A stretch of DNA of 64,000 nucleotides from JANQOH01 sp965200095 (GCA_965200095.1 OZ241350.1:1922001-1986000); one strand, 5' to 3'; positions 9,068 through 18,077 are shown, numbered from the stretch's first letter. Numbers and translations: made by a program. The notes: generated by a model not told the origin, from the sequence alone.

Positions 9068-9551
9068 CGCTTGCCTCCCCGCATCGTCGCGTCCTCGCAC
9101 CGGCGCAGAATATACTTTCCCGCTCCGGAGTTTGCGGCGAGCGCGGCCGGATGCGCGATTTCGGACACGCCCGCGACAAGATCCGAAGCCCCGCCGGTCC
9201 TTCCCGCCCGGACCCGCGCCGGCGGGCCGGACGGCGCCCGACGATGACGCCCATGCGCCCGATGCCGCCCATTGGGCACAGGAAGCGGTTCGCCTTCTTC
9301 GGCGAGGTCGACGAACGGACCGACTCCGGCGCGTTTCGGCGCCGTTGCCTTCACGGCGGACGATTGGTCGTCCAGGTCCCGCGGATACTCGCCTCGAAAC
9401 GGTTCTTGCGGTGCGCCGCCATGTCCATGAGAACCCGGCGAAGGCTTTCAATGCGGCGCGGCGGACAGGTGGCGATGGTCGCCGAGAGGAAATTTGCGCC
9501 GCCGCCGTATAATGAAAACCGCCGGTCGTCCGCCGGCGCGGGGGAGCGAGA
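9068..9551. other. 484-nt intergenic region between divergent genes
   Basis: This gap separates the divergently transcribed ADP-ribosylglycohydrolase and enoyl-CoA hydratase genes. Open frames cross it on both strands, but none has a recognisable product, ribosome site or normal composition. A TATAAT hexamer at 9508-9513, 38 nt before the enoyl-CoA hydratase start, could be a -10 box, though no good -35 is found 16-18 nt upstream. Nothing else is identifiable. Confidence 0.4.
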
Positions 9552-10328
9552 ATGGCGTTCGTCGAAGTCGCCGATGCCGACGGGGTCCGCACGGTCACGC
9601 TGAACCGGCCCGCGGCGCGCAATGCTGTCCATGCCGCCATGCGCGCCGAAATTCGCGCCGCCCTCGCGACGGTCGACGACGACCCCGCCATTCGCGCCGT
9701 CGTCGTGACCGGCGCCGGAGCGGCGTTCTGCGCCGGCAACGACCTCGCGGAAACGCGCAGCCTCGACGCCGCGAACTGCGCCGCCTGGGTGGAGGACCTG
9801 CGGCGCCATCACGACGCGGTCCGCAACCTCGACAAACCCTGCGTCGCCGCCGTCAACGGCGTCGCCGCCGGCGCCGGATTGCAGATCGCGCTGCTCTGCG
9901 ACCTGCGCCTCGGCCAGCCCGCGACGCTCATCGGCCAGCCGGAAATCAATGTCGGCCTCGCCAGCGTCATCGGCGTGCAATTGATGGAACTCGCACTCGG
10001 CCACGCCCGCACGCAGGACCTCGCGCTTTCCGGCCGTCTCGTCGCCGCCGAAGAGGCGCTGCGGATCGGCCTCCTGAACCGCATCCACCCCGCCGACGCG
10101 CTGCTGCGGGAGGCGGCGGGCGCGGCGCGCTTCCTTGCCGACCGCCCGCCCAACGCCTTCCGTCTGTCGAAGCGCCGATTGCGCGAAATGACCCGCGCCG
10201 CCTACGAATCCGCCTTCGAAGCCGCTCTCCGACTTCAGCGCGAGGCCTATGAAAGCGGCGAGCCGCAAGCCGTCATGGCGCGCTTTTTCGACCGTCGGAA
10301 GCGGGAAGGGGAGTCGGCTCGACCCTGA
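9552..10328 (+). CDS. Enoyl-CoA hydratase/isomerase family protein
   Basis: 258 residues of crotonase fold: TVTLNRPAARNAVHAAM at the N-terminus, the oxyanion-hole segment AAFCAGNDLAE, and the second oxyanion motif AVNGVAAGAGLQIALLCDLR. The usual catalytic-glutamate region reads GQPEINVGLAS. Crotonases hydrate, isomerise or cleave acyl-CoA thioesters, so a role in fatty-acid or amino-acid catabolism is likely, but the exact reaction is not defined. A GGGGAGCGAG ribosome site lies just before the start. Its 3' end overlaps the convergent acyl-CoA synthetase gene by 56 nt. Confidence 0.9.
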   Translation: MAFVEVADADGVRTVTLNRPAARNAVHAAMRAEIRAALATVDDDPAIRAVVVTGAGAAFCAGNDLAETRSLDAANCAAWVEDLRRHHDAVRNLDKPCVAAVNGVAAGAGLQIALLCDLRLGQPATLIGQPEINVGLASVIGVQLMELALGHARTQDLALSGRLVAAEEALRIGLLNRIHPADALLREAAGAARFLADRPPNAFRLSKRRLREMTRAAYESAFEAALRLQREAYESGEPQAVMARFFDRRKREGESARP

Positions 10329-12408
10329 CCAGAGCGTCGAGCGCCACCGCGCCCCGCGGCAAGACCCGCAACGGATTGATGTCGAGTTCGGCGACGTGGG
10401 GGCAGGCGAGAGCGAGATCGGAAAGCGCCAGCAACACGTCGGCCGCCGCCGCGACATCGACCGCCGGTCGGCCGCGGGCGCCGGCGAGGAGGGGGTAGCC
10501 CCGCAACCTCTCGATCATCGCCCGGGCCGATTCCCCGTCGAGCGGCGGGACGCCGAGCGCGGTGTCGTCCAGCGCCTCGGCGAAAACGCCGCCCATGCCG
10601 ACGAGGACGACCGGCCCGAATACCGGGTCGCGGACGATCCCGGCGATGGTCTCTACCCCGTCGGGCGCCGTCTCGTAGACCCCGCAGCCGGCGATGTCGG
10701 CCTGCGGCGCTGCGCGGCGCGCATTGCCCACGGTTTCGGCGAACGCCGCCCTCACGGCGTCCGCATCGCCGAGTCCGGTCGCCACGGCGCCCGCTTCGGT
10801 CTTGTGCGCCAGGTCGGGGGAGTCGACTTTCAGCACCACGGGGTAGCCCAGCTTCTCCGCCGCCGCGACCGCTGCGTCGGCGTCCGCCGCCAGCGCGCCC
10901 GCCGCTACGGGAACGCCCGCCGCCGCCACGACCTCGCGTGAACGCCACTCCGACAGGACTCCGCGCGCCGCCCCCGCGAGCGCCGCCGCCGCCGCCGCGG
11001 GGCGGGGCTCGCGCCGGCCCCCGCGACGCTGCCCGCGCGCATAGGAAACCAGCGCATGGGCGGCCGCGACCGCGGCCGCCGGGTCTCTCATGCAGGGGAT
11101 GCCGCGCTCGCGCAACAGCGGCGGCCCGCCGGGGTCGCCATGCATCCACGCGACGATCAGCGGCTTGTCGTTGAGGCGGTTGGCCGCGTCCATCTCGTCG
11201 ACCAGTTCGGGCGCGTTGAGCTTCTGCACGCCGAAGAAAGCCAGAGTGATGTCGACATTGTCGTCGCGGACGATATGCGCGAGGTGCGACCCCACGGCGC
11301 TCGCATCGGTCAACGCCTGGAGCGTGAAGTCCACCGGGTTCCTCGGCGAGGCGAAATCGAACAATTTGTCCGCGATGGCGTCGACCGTCGCGTCGCCGAG
11401 CTGCGCGAGGCGCAGCGAACGCGCTTGCAGCCGGTCGGCGCCGAACACCCCGAGACCGCCCGAATTGGTGAGGATGCCCACCCGGTCGCCCGCCGCCGTC
11501 CCCGTGCACAGGGCGAACGCTTCCACGGCGTCGAGCAGTTCGTCGATGGTGTCGACCTCGACGACGCCCCACTGCGCGAGCGCGGCGCGGTAGATATCGT
11601 AGGCGCCCGCCAGGGCGCCGGTGTGCGAGGCCGCCGCCGCGGCGCTTTCGGCGCTCCGCCCCACCTTGAGCAATACGACAGGCTTGTCGTGCTCCCGCGC
11701 CACGCGGGCGGCTTCGGCGAGCTTGCGCCCGTCGCGCACCCCCTCCAGATAGCCGGCGACGACGCGGATCCGGGGATCCCGCGCCATGAACGCCAGCACG
11801 TCGGAGAAGTCGACCACCGCCTCGTTGCCGGTGCTTACGACATAGCCGATCCCGACATCGCGCTCCTTGAGCGCGGCGGCGAGGATCCCGGTGAACAGCC
11901 CGCTCTGGCTGACGAAGCCGACCGGCCCGCAGCGCAGCCCGGGGTCCGCCAGCGCGGAATTGAAATTGGCCTGAACCTTGTCGAGGAGGTTGGTCACGCC
12001 CTGGCAGTTCGGCCCGCAGACGAGAGTGCCTTCGCGTTCGGCGAGCGCCGCGAGTTCCGCTTCCAGAGCCTGTCCGGTCTCGCCGGTCTCGCGGAAGCCG
12101 CTGGTGTAGATCGTCACCGCGGGCACGCCCGCCGCCTGGCAGTCGCGCAACGAGTCGAGGACGCCGGCGGCGGGGATGGCGATCACCGCCATGTCCGGGG
12201 CTGCGGGAATGTCGCGCACGCGGGCGTAGCAGGGCGCGCCGTCGATCTCGCTGTGGCGCGGGTTGACGGCGTGAACCGGGCCCGGGAACCCGAACCGGCG
12301 CAGCCAGGCGAAGGGGCGGCCGCCGATGCGGTTCGGGTCGGGCGTCGCGCCGACCACCGCGATCGAGCGCGGCTTGAGCAGCGGCCGCAGATCGCGCAGC
12401 GCGCTCAT
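10273..12408 (-). CDS. ADP-forming acyl-CoA synthetase (fused alpha and beta domains)
   Basis: 711 residues. The N-terminal half is a succinyl-CoA-ligase-like CoA-binding domain (KPRSIAVVGATPDPNRIGG, YTSGFRETGETGQ, CGPNCQGVTN) with a flavodoxin-like ligase domain (VGFVSQSGLFTG; phospho-His region ASHTGALAGAYDIY). The C-terminal quarter is an ATP-grasp domain (LGYPVVLKVDSPDLAHKTEA, VVLVGMGGVFAEAL, ELDINPLRVLP). This is the order of acetyl-CoA synthetase (ADP-forming) and of Pat-like proteins without a GNAT domain. It interconverts acyl-CoA, ADP and Pi with acid, CoA and ATP. The ATG at 12408 starts the conserved part. The convergent enoyl-CoA hydratase suggests linked acyl-CoA metabolism. Confidence 0.9.
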   Translation of the reverse strand: MSALRDLRPLLKPRSIAVVGATPDPNRIGGRPFAWLRRFGFPGPVHAVNPRHSEIDGAPCYARVRDIPAAPDMAVIAIPAAGVLDSLRDCQAAGVPAVTIYTSGFRETGETGQALEAELAALAEREGTLVCGPNCQGVTNLLDKVQANFNSALADPGLRCGPVGFVSQSGLFTGILAAALKERDVGIGYVVSTGNEAVVDFSDVLAFMARDPRIRVVAGYLEGVRDGRKLAEAARVAREHDKPVVLLKVGRSAESAAAAASHTGALAGAYDIYRAALAQWGVVEVDTIDELLDAVEAFALCTGTAAGDRVGILTNSGGLGVFGADRLQARSLRLAQLGDATVDAIADKLFDFASPRNPVDFTLQALTDASAVGSHLAHIVRDDNVDITLAFFGVQKLNAPELVDEMDAANRLNDKPLIVAWMHGDPGGPPLLRERGIPCMRDPAAAVAAAHALVSYARGQRRGGRREPRPAAAAAALAGAARGVLSEWRSREVVAAAGVPVAAGALAADADAAVAAAEKLGYPVVLKVDSPDLAHKTEAGAVATGLGDADAVRAAFAETVGNARRAAPQADIAGCGVYETAPDGVETIAGIVRDPVFGPVVLVGMGGVFAEALDDTALGVPPLDGESARAMIERLRGYPLLAGARGRPAVDVAAAADVLLALSDLALACPHVAELDINPLRVLPRGAVALDALVRVEPTPLPASDGRKSAP

Positions 12409-12536
12409 GACGCTCCCCGACGTCGCGTTTTCCGTGCCGTTCCGCAGATCATGGCGCGCCGGAACCTGCCGCACCGCCGGGCGGCTGTCCAGCGCGCCCT
12501 TGAACGGCAATTCTCGTTTTGGCGACGGCAAAGGCC

Positions 12537-12564
12537 CTTGAAACGCCGCGTCGGCGCCCCATAT
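12537..12564 (+). promoter_or_regulatory. Sigma-32 (RpoH) heat-shock promoter of hsp20
   Basis: CTTGAAA at 12537-12543, a 13-nt spacer, and CCCCATAT at 12557-12564 match the known RpoH consensus CTTGAAA-N11-16-CCCCATNT almost perfectly. It lies about 97 nt upstream of the small heat-shock protein gene and points towards it, as expected for heat-induced transcription. Confidence 0.88.
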
Positions 12565-12660
12565 GCGTCCCGTCGCCGGATGCCGCATCAGGGTCCGGCG
12601 GCGACGCCGGGCCGCGCAACAGCGGGCCCATAACGCATATTGCTCGATGGAGGATATGAC

Positions 12661-13122
12661 ATGCGAGCCTTCGACCTCTCCCCCCTGTTCCGGACCAGCG
12701 TCGGCTTCGACCGCCTCAACCGGATGATGGACGACCTGCAGAACTGGGATTCCGCGCCGAGCTTCCCGCCCTACAACATCGAGAAGCTGAGCGAAGACGC
12801 CTACCGGATCAGCATGGCGGTGGCCGGGTTCCGGGAGCCGGACCTCGACATCGCGGTGAAGAACAACGTGCTGACGGTGACCGGCCGCATCGCCGAGAAC
12901 GCGTCGGACGAAACCCGCTATCTCCACCGCGGCATCGCGTCGCGGGCGTTCGAACGCCGCTTCCAGCTCGCCGAGCACATCGACGTGACCGGCGCACGGC
13001 TCGAACACGGGTTGCTCCACGTCGATCTGGTGCGCCTGGTGCCCGAGGCGCTGAAGCCGCGCAAGATCGCCATCGGCGGCGCGGCGACGCGCGAGGCGCT
13101 CGAGGCCGACAAGGCCGCGTAG
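12661..13122 (+). CDS. ibpA: Small heat-shock protein, Hsp20/IbpA family
   Basis: 153 residues, starting at ATG 12661 after GGAGGA at 12649-12654. It opens MRAFDLSPLFRTSVGFDRL, typical of IbpA/HspD. The alpha-crystallin domain runs from about residue 38 (PPYNIEKLSEDAYRISMAVA) through LDIAVKNNVLTVTGR to the LEHGLLHVDL strand. The C-terminal I-x-I anchor appears as KIAIG. ATP-independent holdase chaperone that binds aggregating proteins in the cytoplasm. Regulation by sigma-32 is read directly from the promoter at 12537-12564. Confidence 0.95.
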   Translation: MRAFDLSPLFRTSVGFDRLNRMMDDLQNWDSAPSFPPYNIEKLSEDAYRISMAVAGFREPDLDIAVKNNVLTVTGRIAENASDETRYLHRGIASRAFERRFQLAEHIDVTGARLEHGLLHVDLVRLVPEALKPRKIAIGGAATREALEADKAA

Positions 13123-13148
13123 TCCGCAGGCGTTTCCCCGGATATTCA

Positions 13149-13175
13149 GGCGTCGCCCCCGCGGGCGGCGCCTTT
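13149..13175. terminator. Possible bidirectional terminator between hsp20 and lolD
   Basis: A GC-rich inverted repeat (GGCGTCGCC ... GGCGGCGCC, one mismatch) is followed by a short T run on the plus strand, between the two convergent genes. The T tract has only three bases, so this is a weak candidate. Confidence 0.3.
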
Positions 13176-13180
13176 CCGCG

Positions 13181-13870
13181 TCAGGGCGCCTCGCTTGCGG
13201 CGAGGCGCCCGTCGCGCAGCGTCGCGATACGGTCCGCCCGCCGCGCGATTTCGGCGTTGTGGGTCGCGACCAGCACCGCAAGGCCGTCTTCCCGCGCCAG
13301 GCGCAGCAATTCTTCGAACACGCGCTCCGACGTCGCGGGGTCGAGATTGCCCGTCGGTTCGTCGGCGAGAAGGACGCGCGGCCGGTTCGCCAGGGCGCGG
13401 ACCACCGCCACCCGCTGCTGTTCCCCCCCGGAGAGCTGGCCCGGGCGATGGTCGCGGCGGTCGGCGAGGCCCACCCGCTCCAGCAGGGCCCGCGCGCGCC
13501 CGCGCGCTTCGGCCCGGCGCCGCCGCGCCACCATCTGCGGGAGCATGACGTTCTCTTCCGCCGAGAATTCGGGCAGCAGGTGATGGAACTGATACACGAA
13601 GCCCAGCCGGTTGCGACGGATCGCCGTGCGTTCGGCGTCGCTCAGGCCGCCGCACGCCCGCCCGGCGATCTCCACCTCGCCGGCGTCGGCGCGCTCGAGC
13701 AGCCCGGCAATGTGCAACAGGGTGGATTTCCCCGAACCCGACGGCCCGACCAGGGACACCGTCTCGCCGGCGGAAACCGAAAGAGACGCGCCGCACAGCA
13801 CTGCGAGGCGCCGCCCGCCCTGGACGAAATGCCGCTCGATCCCCGCAAAGCGCAGACTCGCGTCACTCAT
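13181..13870 (-). CDS. lolD: Lipoprotein-releasing ABC transporter ATP-binding protein LolD
   Basis: 229 residues with all ABC ATPase motifs: Walker A GPSGSGKST, Q-loop FVYQFHHLLPEFSAEENVML (the HHLLPEF form is typical of LolD), signature LSGGEQQR, Walker B VLLADEPTGNLD, and the H-loop in VATHNAEIA. It powers extraction of lipoproteins from the inner membrane for transfer to LolA. The start overlaps the 3' end of the permease gene by 8 nt, so the pair is translationally coupled. Confidence 0.95.
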   Translation of the reverse strand: MSDASLRFAGIERHFVQGGRRLAVLCGASLSVSAGETVSLVGPSGSGKSTLLHIAGLLERADAGEVEIAGRACGGLSDAERTAIRRNRLGFVYQFHHLLPEFSAEENVMLPQMVARRRRAEARGRARALLERVGLADRRDHRPGQLSGGEQQRVAVVRALANRPRVLLADEPTGNLDPATSERVFEELLRLAREDGLAVLVATHNAEIARRADRIATLRDGRLAASEAP

Positions 13871-15116
13871 GGCGCAGCGCCTCGACCGGGTCGAGCCGGG
13901 CCGCGCGCCACGCCGGATAGAGCGTCGCGAGGAACGACAGGGCGAGACTCATCGCCCCGATGGCGACGACTTCGCGGAGGTCGACAGAGGCCGGAAGCCG
14001 CGACAGATAGTAGATTTCCGGGGAGAAGGTCTCGGCGCCCAGCGCGCGCTCCACGAATTCCTGGATCGCCTGGATGTTGGCCGCGAACAACAGGCCCAGC
14101 GCGAGTCCCGAGAGGGTGCCCGCAACCCCGATCGCCGCGCCGGCCAGGACGAAGATGCGCAGGATCGCGCCGCGCGGCGCGCCCATCGTGCGCAGGATCG
14201 CGATGCCCTTGCCCTTGTCGTGCACCAGCATGACCAGACTCGCGACGATGTTGAACGCCGCGATCAACACGATGAGAGTCAGGATCAGGAACATGACGTT
14301 GCGCTCGACCGCGAGCGCGTTTTGCAAATGGCCGTAACGCGATTGCCATGCCGACGCGCGGCCCCGCGGCCCCACGACTTCCGCGATGCGCAGCGCCGCG
14401 CGGTCCGCCGCGTCCGGGTCTTCCACGAAGACCTCGATCGCGTTCACCCGTTCCGGCAGCCGGAAATGCCGCTGCGCCGGCGCGAGCGGCATCAGCACCA
14501 GCAAGCGGTCGTATTCCGACATGTCGAGATGGAACGTGCCCAGCACCGGATAGGCGCGGGCCCGCGGGATGTGCCCGACGACCGTGGCGCGGCTTTCCGG
14601 CGAGATCAGCGTCGCCGAATCGCCCGGGCCGAGGCCCAGCCGGTTCGCCAGCCCGCGGCCGAGAAGCACGCCGTCGCCGTCGCCGAAGGCCGCCAGCGCC
14701 TCCGGCCGGTCGATGGCGTCCGCAAGCGCGGCGCGGGCGGCGAGGTCTTGCGCCGACACGCCGCGGACGAGCGCGCCCGCCGTCGCGCGCCCCGTGGCGA
14801 CCATGACCTGCGCCTCCACTTGCGGCGTTGCCGCGACGACGCCGTCGACGGAGAGAATCTCGTCCGCGAGGGCGCGGAAATCGGCGATCCCTTCGCCCGC
14901 CCGCTCGCCATGGACCGTCACGTGACCGTTGATGTTGAGCAGGCGGCTCAACAATTCGATGCGGAAGCCGTTCATCACCGACATGACGACGATCAACACG
15001 CCAACGCCGAGTGCGATGCCGACCAGAGAGAAACCGGCGACGACCGAAATGAAGCCTTCGCGCCGCCGCGCGCGCAGATAGCGCCACGCGATCCAGCGCT
15101 CGAACGCCGACAGCAC
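13863..15116 (-). CDS. lolC: Lipoprotein-releasing ABC transporter permease LolC/LolE
   Basis: 417 residues. One N-terminal membrane helix (SVVAGFSLVGIALGVGVLIVV) is followed by a periplasmic MacB-like domain of about 220 residues. Three C-terminal helices, including FLILTLIVLIAAFNIVASL, complete the topology, and the protein ends in the family signature YPAWRAARLDPVEALRHE. As in most alphaproteobacteria only one permease gene is present and presumably acts as a homodimer, so the C versus E label is nominal. It sits 4 nt after proS and overlaps lolD, giving a proS-lolC-lolD operon. Confidence 0.93.
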   Translation of the reverse strand: MLSAFERWIAWRYLRARRREGFISVVAGFSLVGIALGVGVLIVVMSVMNGFRIELLSRLLNINGHVTVHGERAGEGIADFRALADEILSVDGVVAATPQVEAQVMVATGRATAGALVRGVSAQDLAARAALADAIDRPEALAAFGDGDGVLLGRGLANRLGLGPGDSATLISPESRATVVGHIPRARAYPVLGTFHLDMSEYDRLLVLMPLAPAQRHFRLPERVNAIEVFVEDPDAADRAALRIAEVVGPRGRASAWQSRYGHLQNALAVERNVMFLILTLIVLIAAFNIVASLVMLVHDKGKGIAILRTMGAPRGAILRIFVLAGAAIGVAGTLSGLALGLLFAANIQAIQEFVERALGAETFSPEIYYLSRLPASVDLREVVAIGAMSLALSFLATLYPAWRAARLDPVEALRHE

Positions 15117-15120
15117 CGGT

Positions 15121-16452
15121 TCAGCCGCGCAGACGCGCGACAGCCGCCTCCGGCGGCAGGTTCTCGACCTCTCCCGAGCGCCGCGACCGCAATTCGACGA
15201 CGCCCCTCGCGAGGCCCCGCGGCCCGACGACGAGCCGCCACGGCAAGCCGATGAGATCGGCTGTCGCGAATTTCACGCCGGCGCGCTCGTCGCGGTCGTC
15301 GACGAGCACGGAAACGCCCGCCGCCGCCAGTTCGGAGACCAGCGATTCGCACGCTTCGGCGCATGCCGCGTCGCCGGCCTTGATGTTGATCGCGCCGACC
15401 TTGAAGGGGGCCACGCTTTCGGGCCACACGATGCCCGCATCGTCGTGCGACGCCTCGACGATGGCGCCCACCAGCCGCGAGACGCCGATGCCGTAGGAGC
15501 CCATCTCGACATCGACGGGCTCGCCGTCCGGTCCCGCAACCCGGGCGCCGAGGGCCGACGAGTATTTGGCGCCGAAATAGAAGATGTGGCCGACCTCGAT
15601 ACCGCGCGCCCGGGTGCGATGTTCGGGGGCGAGCGCCGCGAACGCCGCCTCGTCGTGCCGTTCGTCCGCCGCCGCGTAAAACGCCGTGTAGCGGTCGACA
15701 AGTGGTTGAAGGTCGGAGCCGTAGTCCACCTCGCCGGGCGCGCCGAGCTCGAGCAGGCGCGAATCGCAATGCACCTCGCTTTCGCCGGTTTCGGCGAGGA
15801 CGGCGAATTCGTGGCTCATGTCGCCGCCAATCGGTCCGGCGTCGGCGCGCATCGGCACGGCCTTCAGCCCCAGCCGCGCGAAGGTCCGCAGGTAGGCGAC
15901 GAACATGCGGTTGTAGGACCGCCGCGCGCCGGCGACATCGAGATCGAAGGAATAATTGTCCTTCATCAGAAATTCGCGTCCGCGCATGACCCCGAAACGC
16001 GGGCGCACCTCGTCGCGGAACTTCCACTGAATCTGATACAGGTTCTTCGGCAAGTCACGATAGCTGCGCACGGTATGGCGGAATATGTCGGTGACAACCT
16101 CCTCATGCGTCGGCCCGAACACCATGTCGCGGTCATGGCGGTCGGCGAAGCGCAGCATCTCGCGGCCGTAATCGTCGTAGCGCCCGCTTTCGCGCCACAG
16201 ATCCGCCGGCTGGACGGCCGGCATGAGCATCTCCTGGCACCCGGCGGCGTCCATCTCGTCGCGCACGATGCGTTCGACGTTGCGCAGGACGGCGTGCCCG
16301 AACGGCAGCCAGCTGTAAATTCCAGCGCTCGACCGGTGGATCATGCCGGCCCGCAGCATCAGCCGGTGCGACGCCGTCTGCGCCTCCGCCGGCGTTTCCT
16401 TCAGCGTCGGCAGAAAATAACCGGAGAGCCGCGCAATGCGCGCTTTCGACAT
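15121..16452 (-). CDS. proS: Prolyl-tRNA synthetase, short alphaproteobacterial type
   Basis: 443 residues. Class II motifs are visible: motif 1 in LMLRAGMIHRSSAGIYSWLP, motif 2 in LYQIQWKFRDEVRPRFGVMR, and motif 3 in MGSYGIGVSRLVGAIVE. A C-terminal anticodon-binding domain follows (VSVLVDDRDERAGVKFATAD). The protein lacks the about 180-residue INS editing domain found in the E. coli enzyme. That short form is characteristic of alphaproteobacteria and mitochondria, and mis-charged Ala-tRNA(Pro) would have to be cleared in trans. First gene of the proS-lolC-lolD run. Confidence 0.95.
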   Translation of the reverse strand: MSKARIARLSGYFLPTLKETPAEAQTASHRLMLRAGMIHRSSAGIYSWLPFGHAVLRNVERIVRDEMDAAGCQEMLMPAVQPADLWRESGRYDDYGREMLRFADRHDRDMVFGPTHEEVVTDIFRHTVRSYRDLPKNLYQIQWKFRDEVRPRFGVMRGREFLMKDNYSFDLDVAGARRSYNRMFVAYLRTFARLGLKAVPMRADAGPIGGDMSHEFAVLAETGESEVHCDSRLLELGAPGEVDYGSDLQPLVDRYTAFYAAADERHDEAAFAALAPEHRTRARGIEVGHIFYFGAKYSSALGARVAGPDGEPVDVEMGSYGIGVSRLVGAIVEASHDDAGIVWPESVAPFKVGAINIKAGDAACAEACESLVSELAAAGVSVLVDDRDERAGVKFATADLIGLPWRLVVGPRGLARGVVELRSRRSGEVENLPPEAAVARLRG

Positions 16453-16574
16453 GTCGCGTCGCCCCCGCCGTCGGTCGCTTGCCGCCCGCGGTTCCGGCGA
16501 ACCGGAAAGGGAGGCCGCCGCACTCTATGAAAGCGCCCCGGCCGTGGCAACGGACTGTCCCGGTTCGCCGGCGA

Positions 16575-16653
16575 CGCTCGCTACGGCGATGGACGTCGCT
16601 CCCGGGGGGCGACCGCGACCGGTTCGCTGCGCCGTAGCGAAGGCCATCGCCGG
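16575..16653. repeat. Palindromic repeat upstream of coiled-coil gene copy 1
   Basis: Complementary ends CGCTACGGC and GCCGTAGCG (with GATGG/CCATC just inside or outside) bracket a GC-rich core. The core aligns, in reverse orientation, with the internal sequence of the palindromic elements at 18125-18210 and 46597-46680 (GATGGACGT then GGGAGCGACCGC-like). It is part of the segment duplicated at 17403. Confidence 0.6.
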
Positions 16654-16724
16654 ATGCTTGCGGACGTGGCGGCGCGCAACCGGGGATGATACAGGTCATC
16701 GGCGCCTGCGCAGGGGAAACCGCG

Positions 16725-17195
16725 ATGTCGGATATCGACTACGAAGCCGCGACGCTGACCATCCGCGAATGGACGCTATGGGTTGCCGCTGCGTCGCTGG
16801 TCGTTTCCGCCGTCGTCGGCGGTCTCCAGTGTTTTCTTATCTGGCGCGGTCTTGTCATCATGCGCCGCGCTGCCGACACGCGCGACCGGGCGCTTGAGAA
16901 CCAGCGCCGCGAATCCGACCAGCGCCACGCCGAAGCCATGAAGGCGGGCGCGGAACGCCATGCCGAAGCCATGCAGGCCAGCTCCGACGCCATGAAGGCC
17001 GGCGCCGAACGCCACGCCGAGGCCATGAAGGCGAGCGCCGACGCCATGAAGGCCGGCGCCGAACGCCACGCCGAGAACATGGCGGCGCTCGGGGCGCAAT
17101 CCCGCGCCCTCGACGCTCTCATCGAGGGGCATCGCGCGCAGACCGCCAGCCTCGAAACCCTGATCGAACGCACCGCGCCGGGGGCGGGCCGGTAA
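16725..17195 (+). CDS. Single-TM protein with 18-residue coiled-coil repeats, copy 1
   Basis: 156 residues from ATG 16725, preceded by AGGGGA at 16712-16717. The N-terminus carries one strong membrane helix (LWVAAASLVVSAVVGGLQCF). A long charged helix follows, made of an 18-residue repeat AMKAGAERHAEAMQASSD in two full copies plus a partial one. It ends QSRALDALIEG, QTASLETLIER. I do not recognise the family. It would be membrane-anchored with an extended coiled coil on one side. It is almost identical to the next gene, from which it differs by one repeat and scattered substitutions. Confidence 0.75.
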   Translation: MSDIDYEAATLTIREWTLWVAAASLVVSAVVGGLQCFLIWRGLVIMRRAADTRDRALENQRRESDQRHAEAMKAGAERHAEAMQASSDAMKAGAERHAEAMKASADAMKAGAERHAENMAALGAQSRALDALIEGHRAQTASLETLIERTAPGAGR

Positions 17196-17402
17196 CCGGA
17201 GCGGCCGGCCGCGCCATTGTCGAATCCGCGCGTCGCCAGGCGGATTCCGGGTGCGACGATGTCGGCGCGCAAGGCGGCAGCGCCCGTGTCGAGGTCCGTC
17301 TCTGTGGCGAGCGCGTCGAACGGAAGCCGCTCCGTTCATGCGACGACAGCCCGAGGGTCGCCGGCAAGCCGGTGCGCCCGCGTTCGGGAACGGAGCCGGC
17401 GG

Positions 17403-17481
17403 CGCTCGCTACGGCGATGGACGTCGCTCCCGGGGGGCGACCGCGACCGGTTCGCTGCGCCGTAGCGAAGGCCATCGCCGG
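17403..17481. repeat. Palindromic repeat upstream of coiled-coil gene copy 2
   Basis: This is the same sequence as at 16575-16653, carried in the tandem duplication with a period of 828 nt. Together with the flanking leader it forms the 5' region of the second gene. The preceding 17196-17402 is non-repeated and has no recognisable gene. Confidence 0.6.
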
Positions 17482-17552
17482 ATGCTTGCGGACGTGGCGG
17501 CGCGCAACCGGGGATGATACAGGTCATCGGCGCCTGCGCAGGGGAAACCGCG

Positions 17553-18077
17553 ATGTCGGATATCGACTACGAAGCCGCGACGCTGACCATCCGCGAGTGG
17601 ACGCTGTGGGTCGCCGCTGCGTCGCTGGTCGTTTCCGCCGTCGTCGGCGGTCTCCAGTGTTTTCTTATCTGGCGCGGTCTCGTCATCATGCGCCGCGCTG
17701 CCGACACGCGCGACCGGGCGCTTGAGAACCAGCGCCGCGAATCCGACCAGCGCCACGCCGAAGCCATGAGGGCCGGCGCGGAACGCCACGCCGAAGCCAT
17801 GAAGGCCAGCTCCGACGCCATGAAGGCCGGCGCGGAACGCCACGCCGAAGCCATGCAGGCGAGCGCCGACGCCATGAAGGCCGGCGCCGAACGCCATGCC
17901 GAAGCCATGCAGGCGAGCGCCGACGCCATGAAGGCCGGCGCCGAACGCCACGCCGAGAACATGGCGGCGCTCGGAGCGCAATCCCGCGCGCTCGACGCTC
18001 TCATCGAGGGGAACCGCGCGCAGACCGCCAGCCTCGAAACCCTGATCGAACGCACCGCGCCGGGAGCGAGCCGGTAA
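17553..18077 (+). CDS. Single-TM protein with 18-residue coiled-coil repeats, copy 2
   Basis: 174 residues from ATG 17553, preceded by the same AGGGGA leader as copy 1. The N-terminal membrane helix and C-terminal QTASLETLIERTAPGA are identical to copy 1, but the coiled-coil stalk has one more 18-residue unit: the gene is exactly 54 nt longer between equivalent points. The duplicated block spans about 16575-17230 and 17403-18113. Function unknown. Unequal recombination between the 54-nt repeats probably changes stalk length. Confidence 0.75.
   Translation: MSDIDYEAATLTIREWTLWVAAASLVVSAVVGGLQCFLIWRGLVIMRRAADTRDRALENQRRESDQRHAEAMRAGAERHAEAMKASSDAMKAGAERHAEAMQASADAMKAGAERHAEAMQASADAMKAGAERHAENMAALGAQSRALDALIEGNRAQTASLETLIERTAPGASR

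Noticed and set aside
8998..9603. Possible small gene in the gap before the enoyl-CoA hydratase
   Set aside because: No ribosome site, no recognisable sequence and high Arg content; it also overlaps the start of the hydratase gene.
16692..16724. Upstream ATG (16686, and 17514 in the duplicate) as start of the coiled-coil proteins
   Set aside because: The later ATG has an AGGGGA site at normal spacing; the extra 13 residues (MIQVIGACAGETA) lie over that site.
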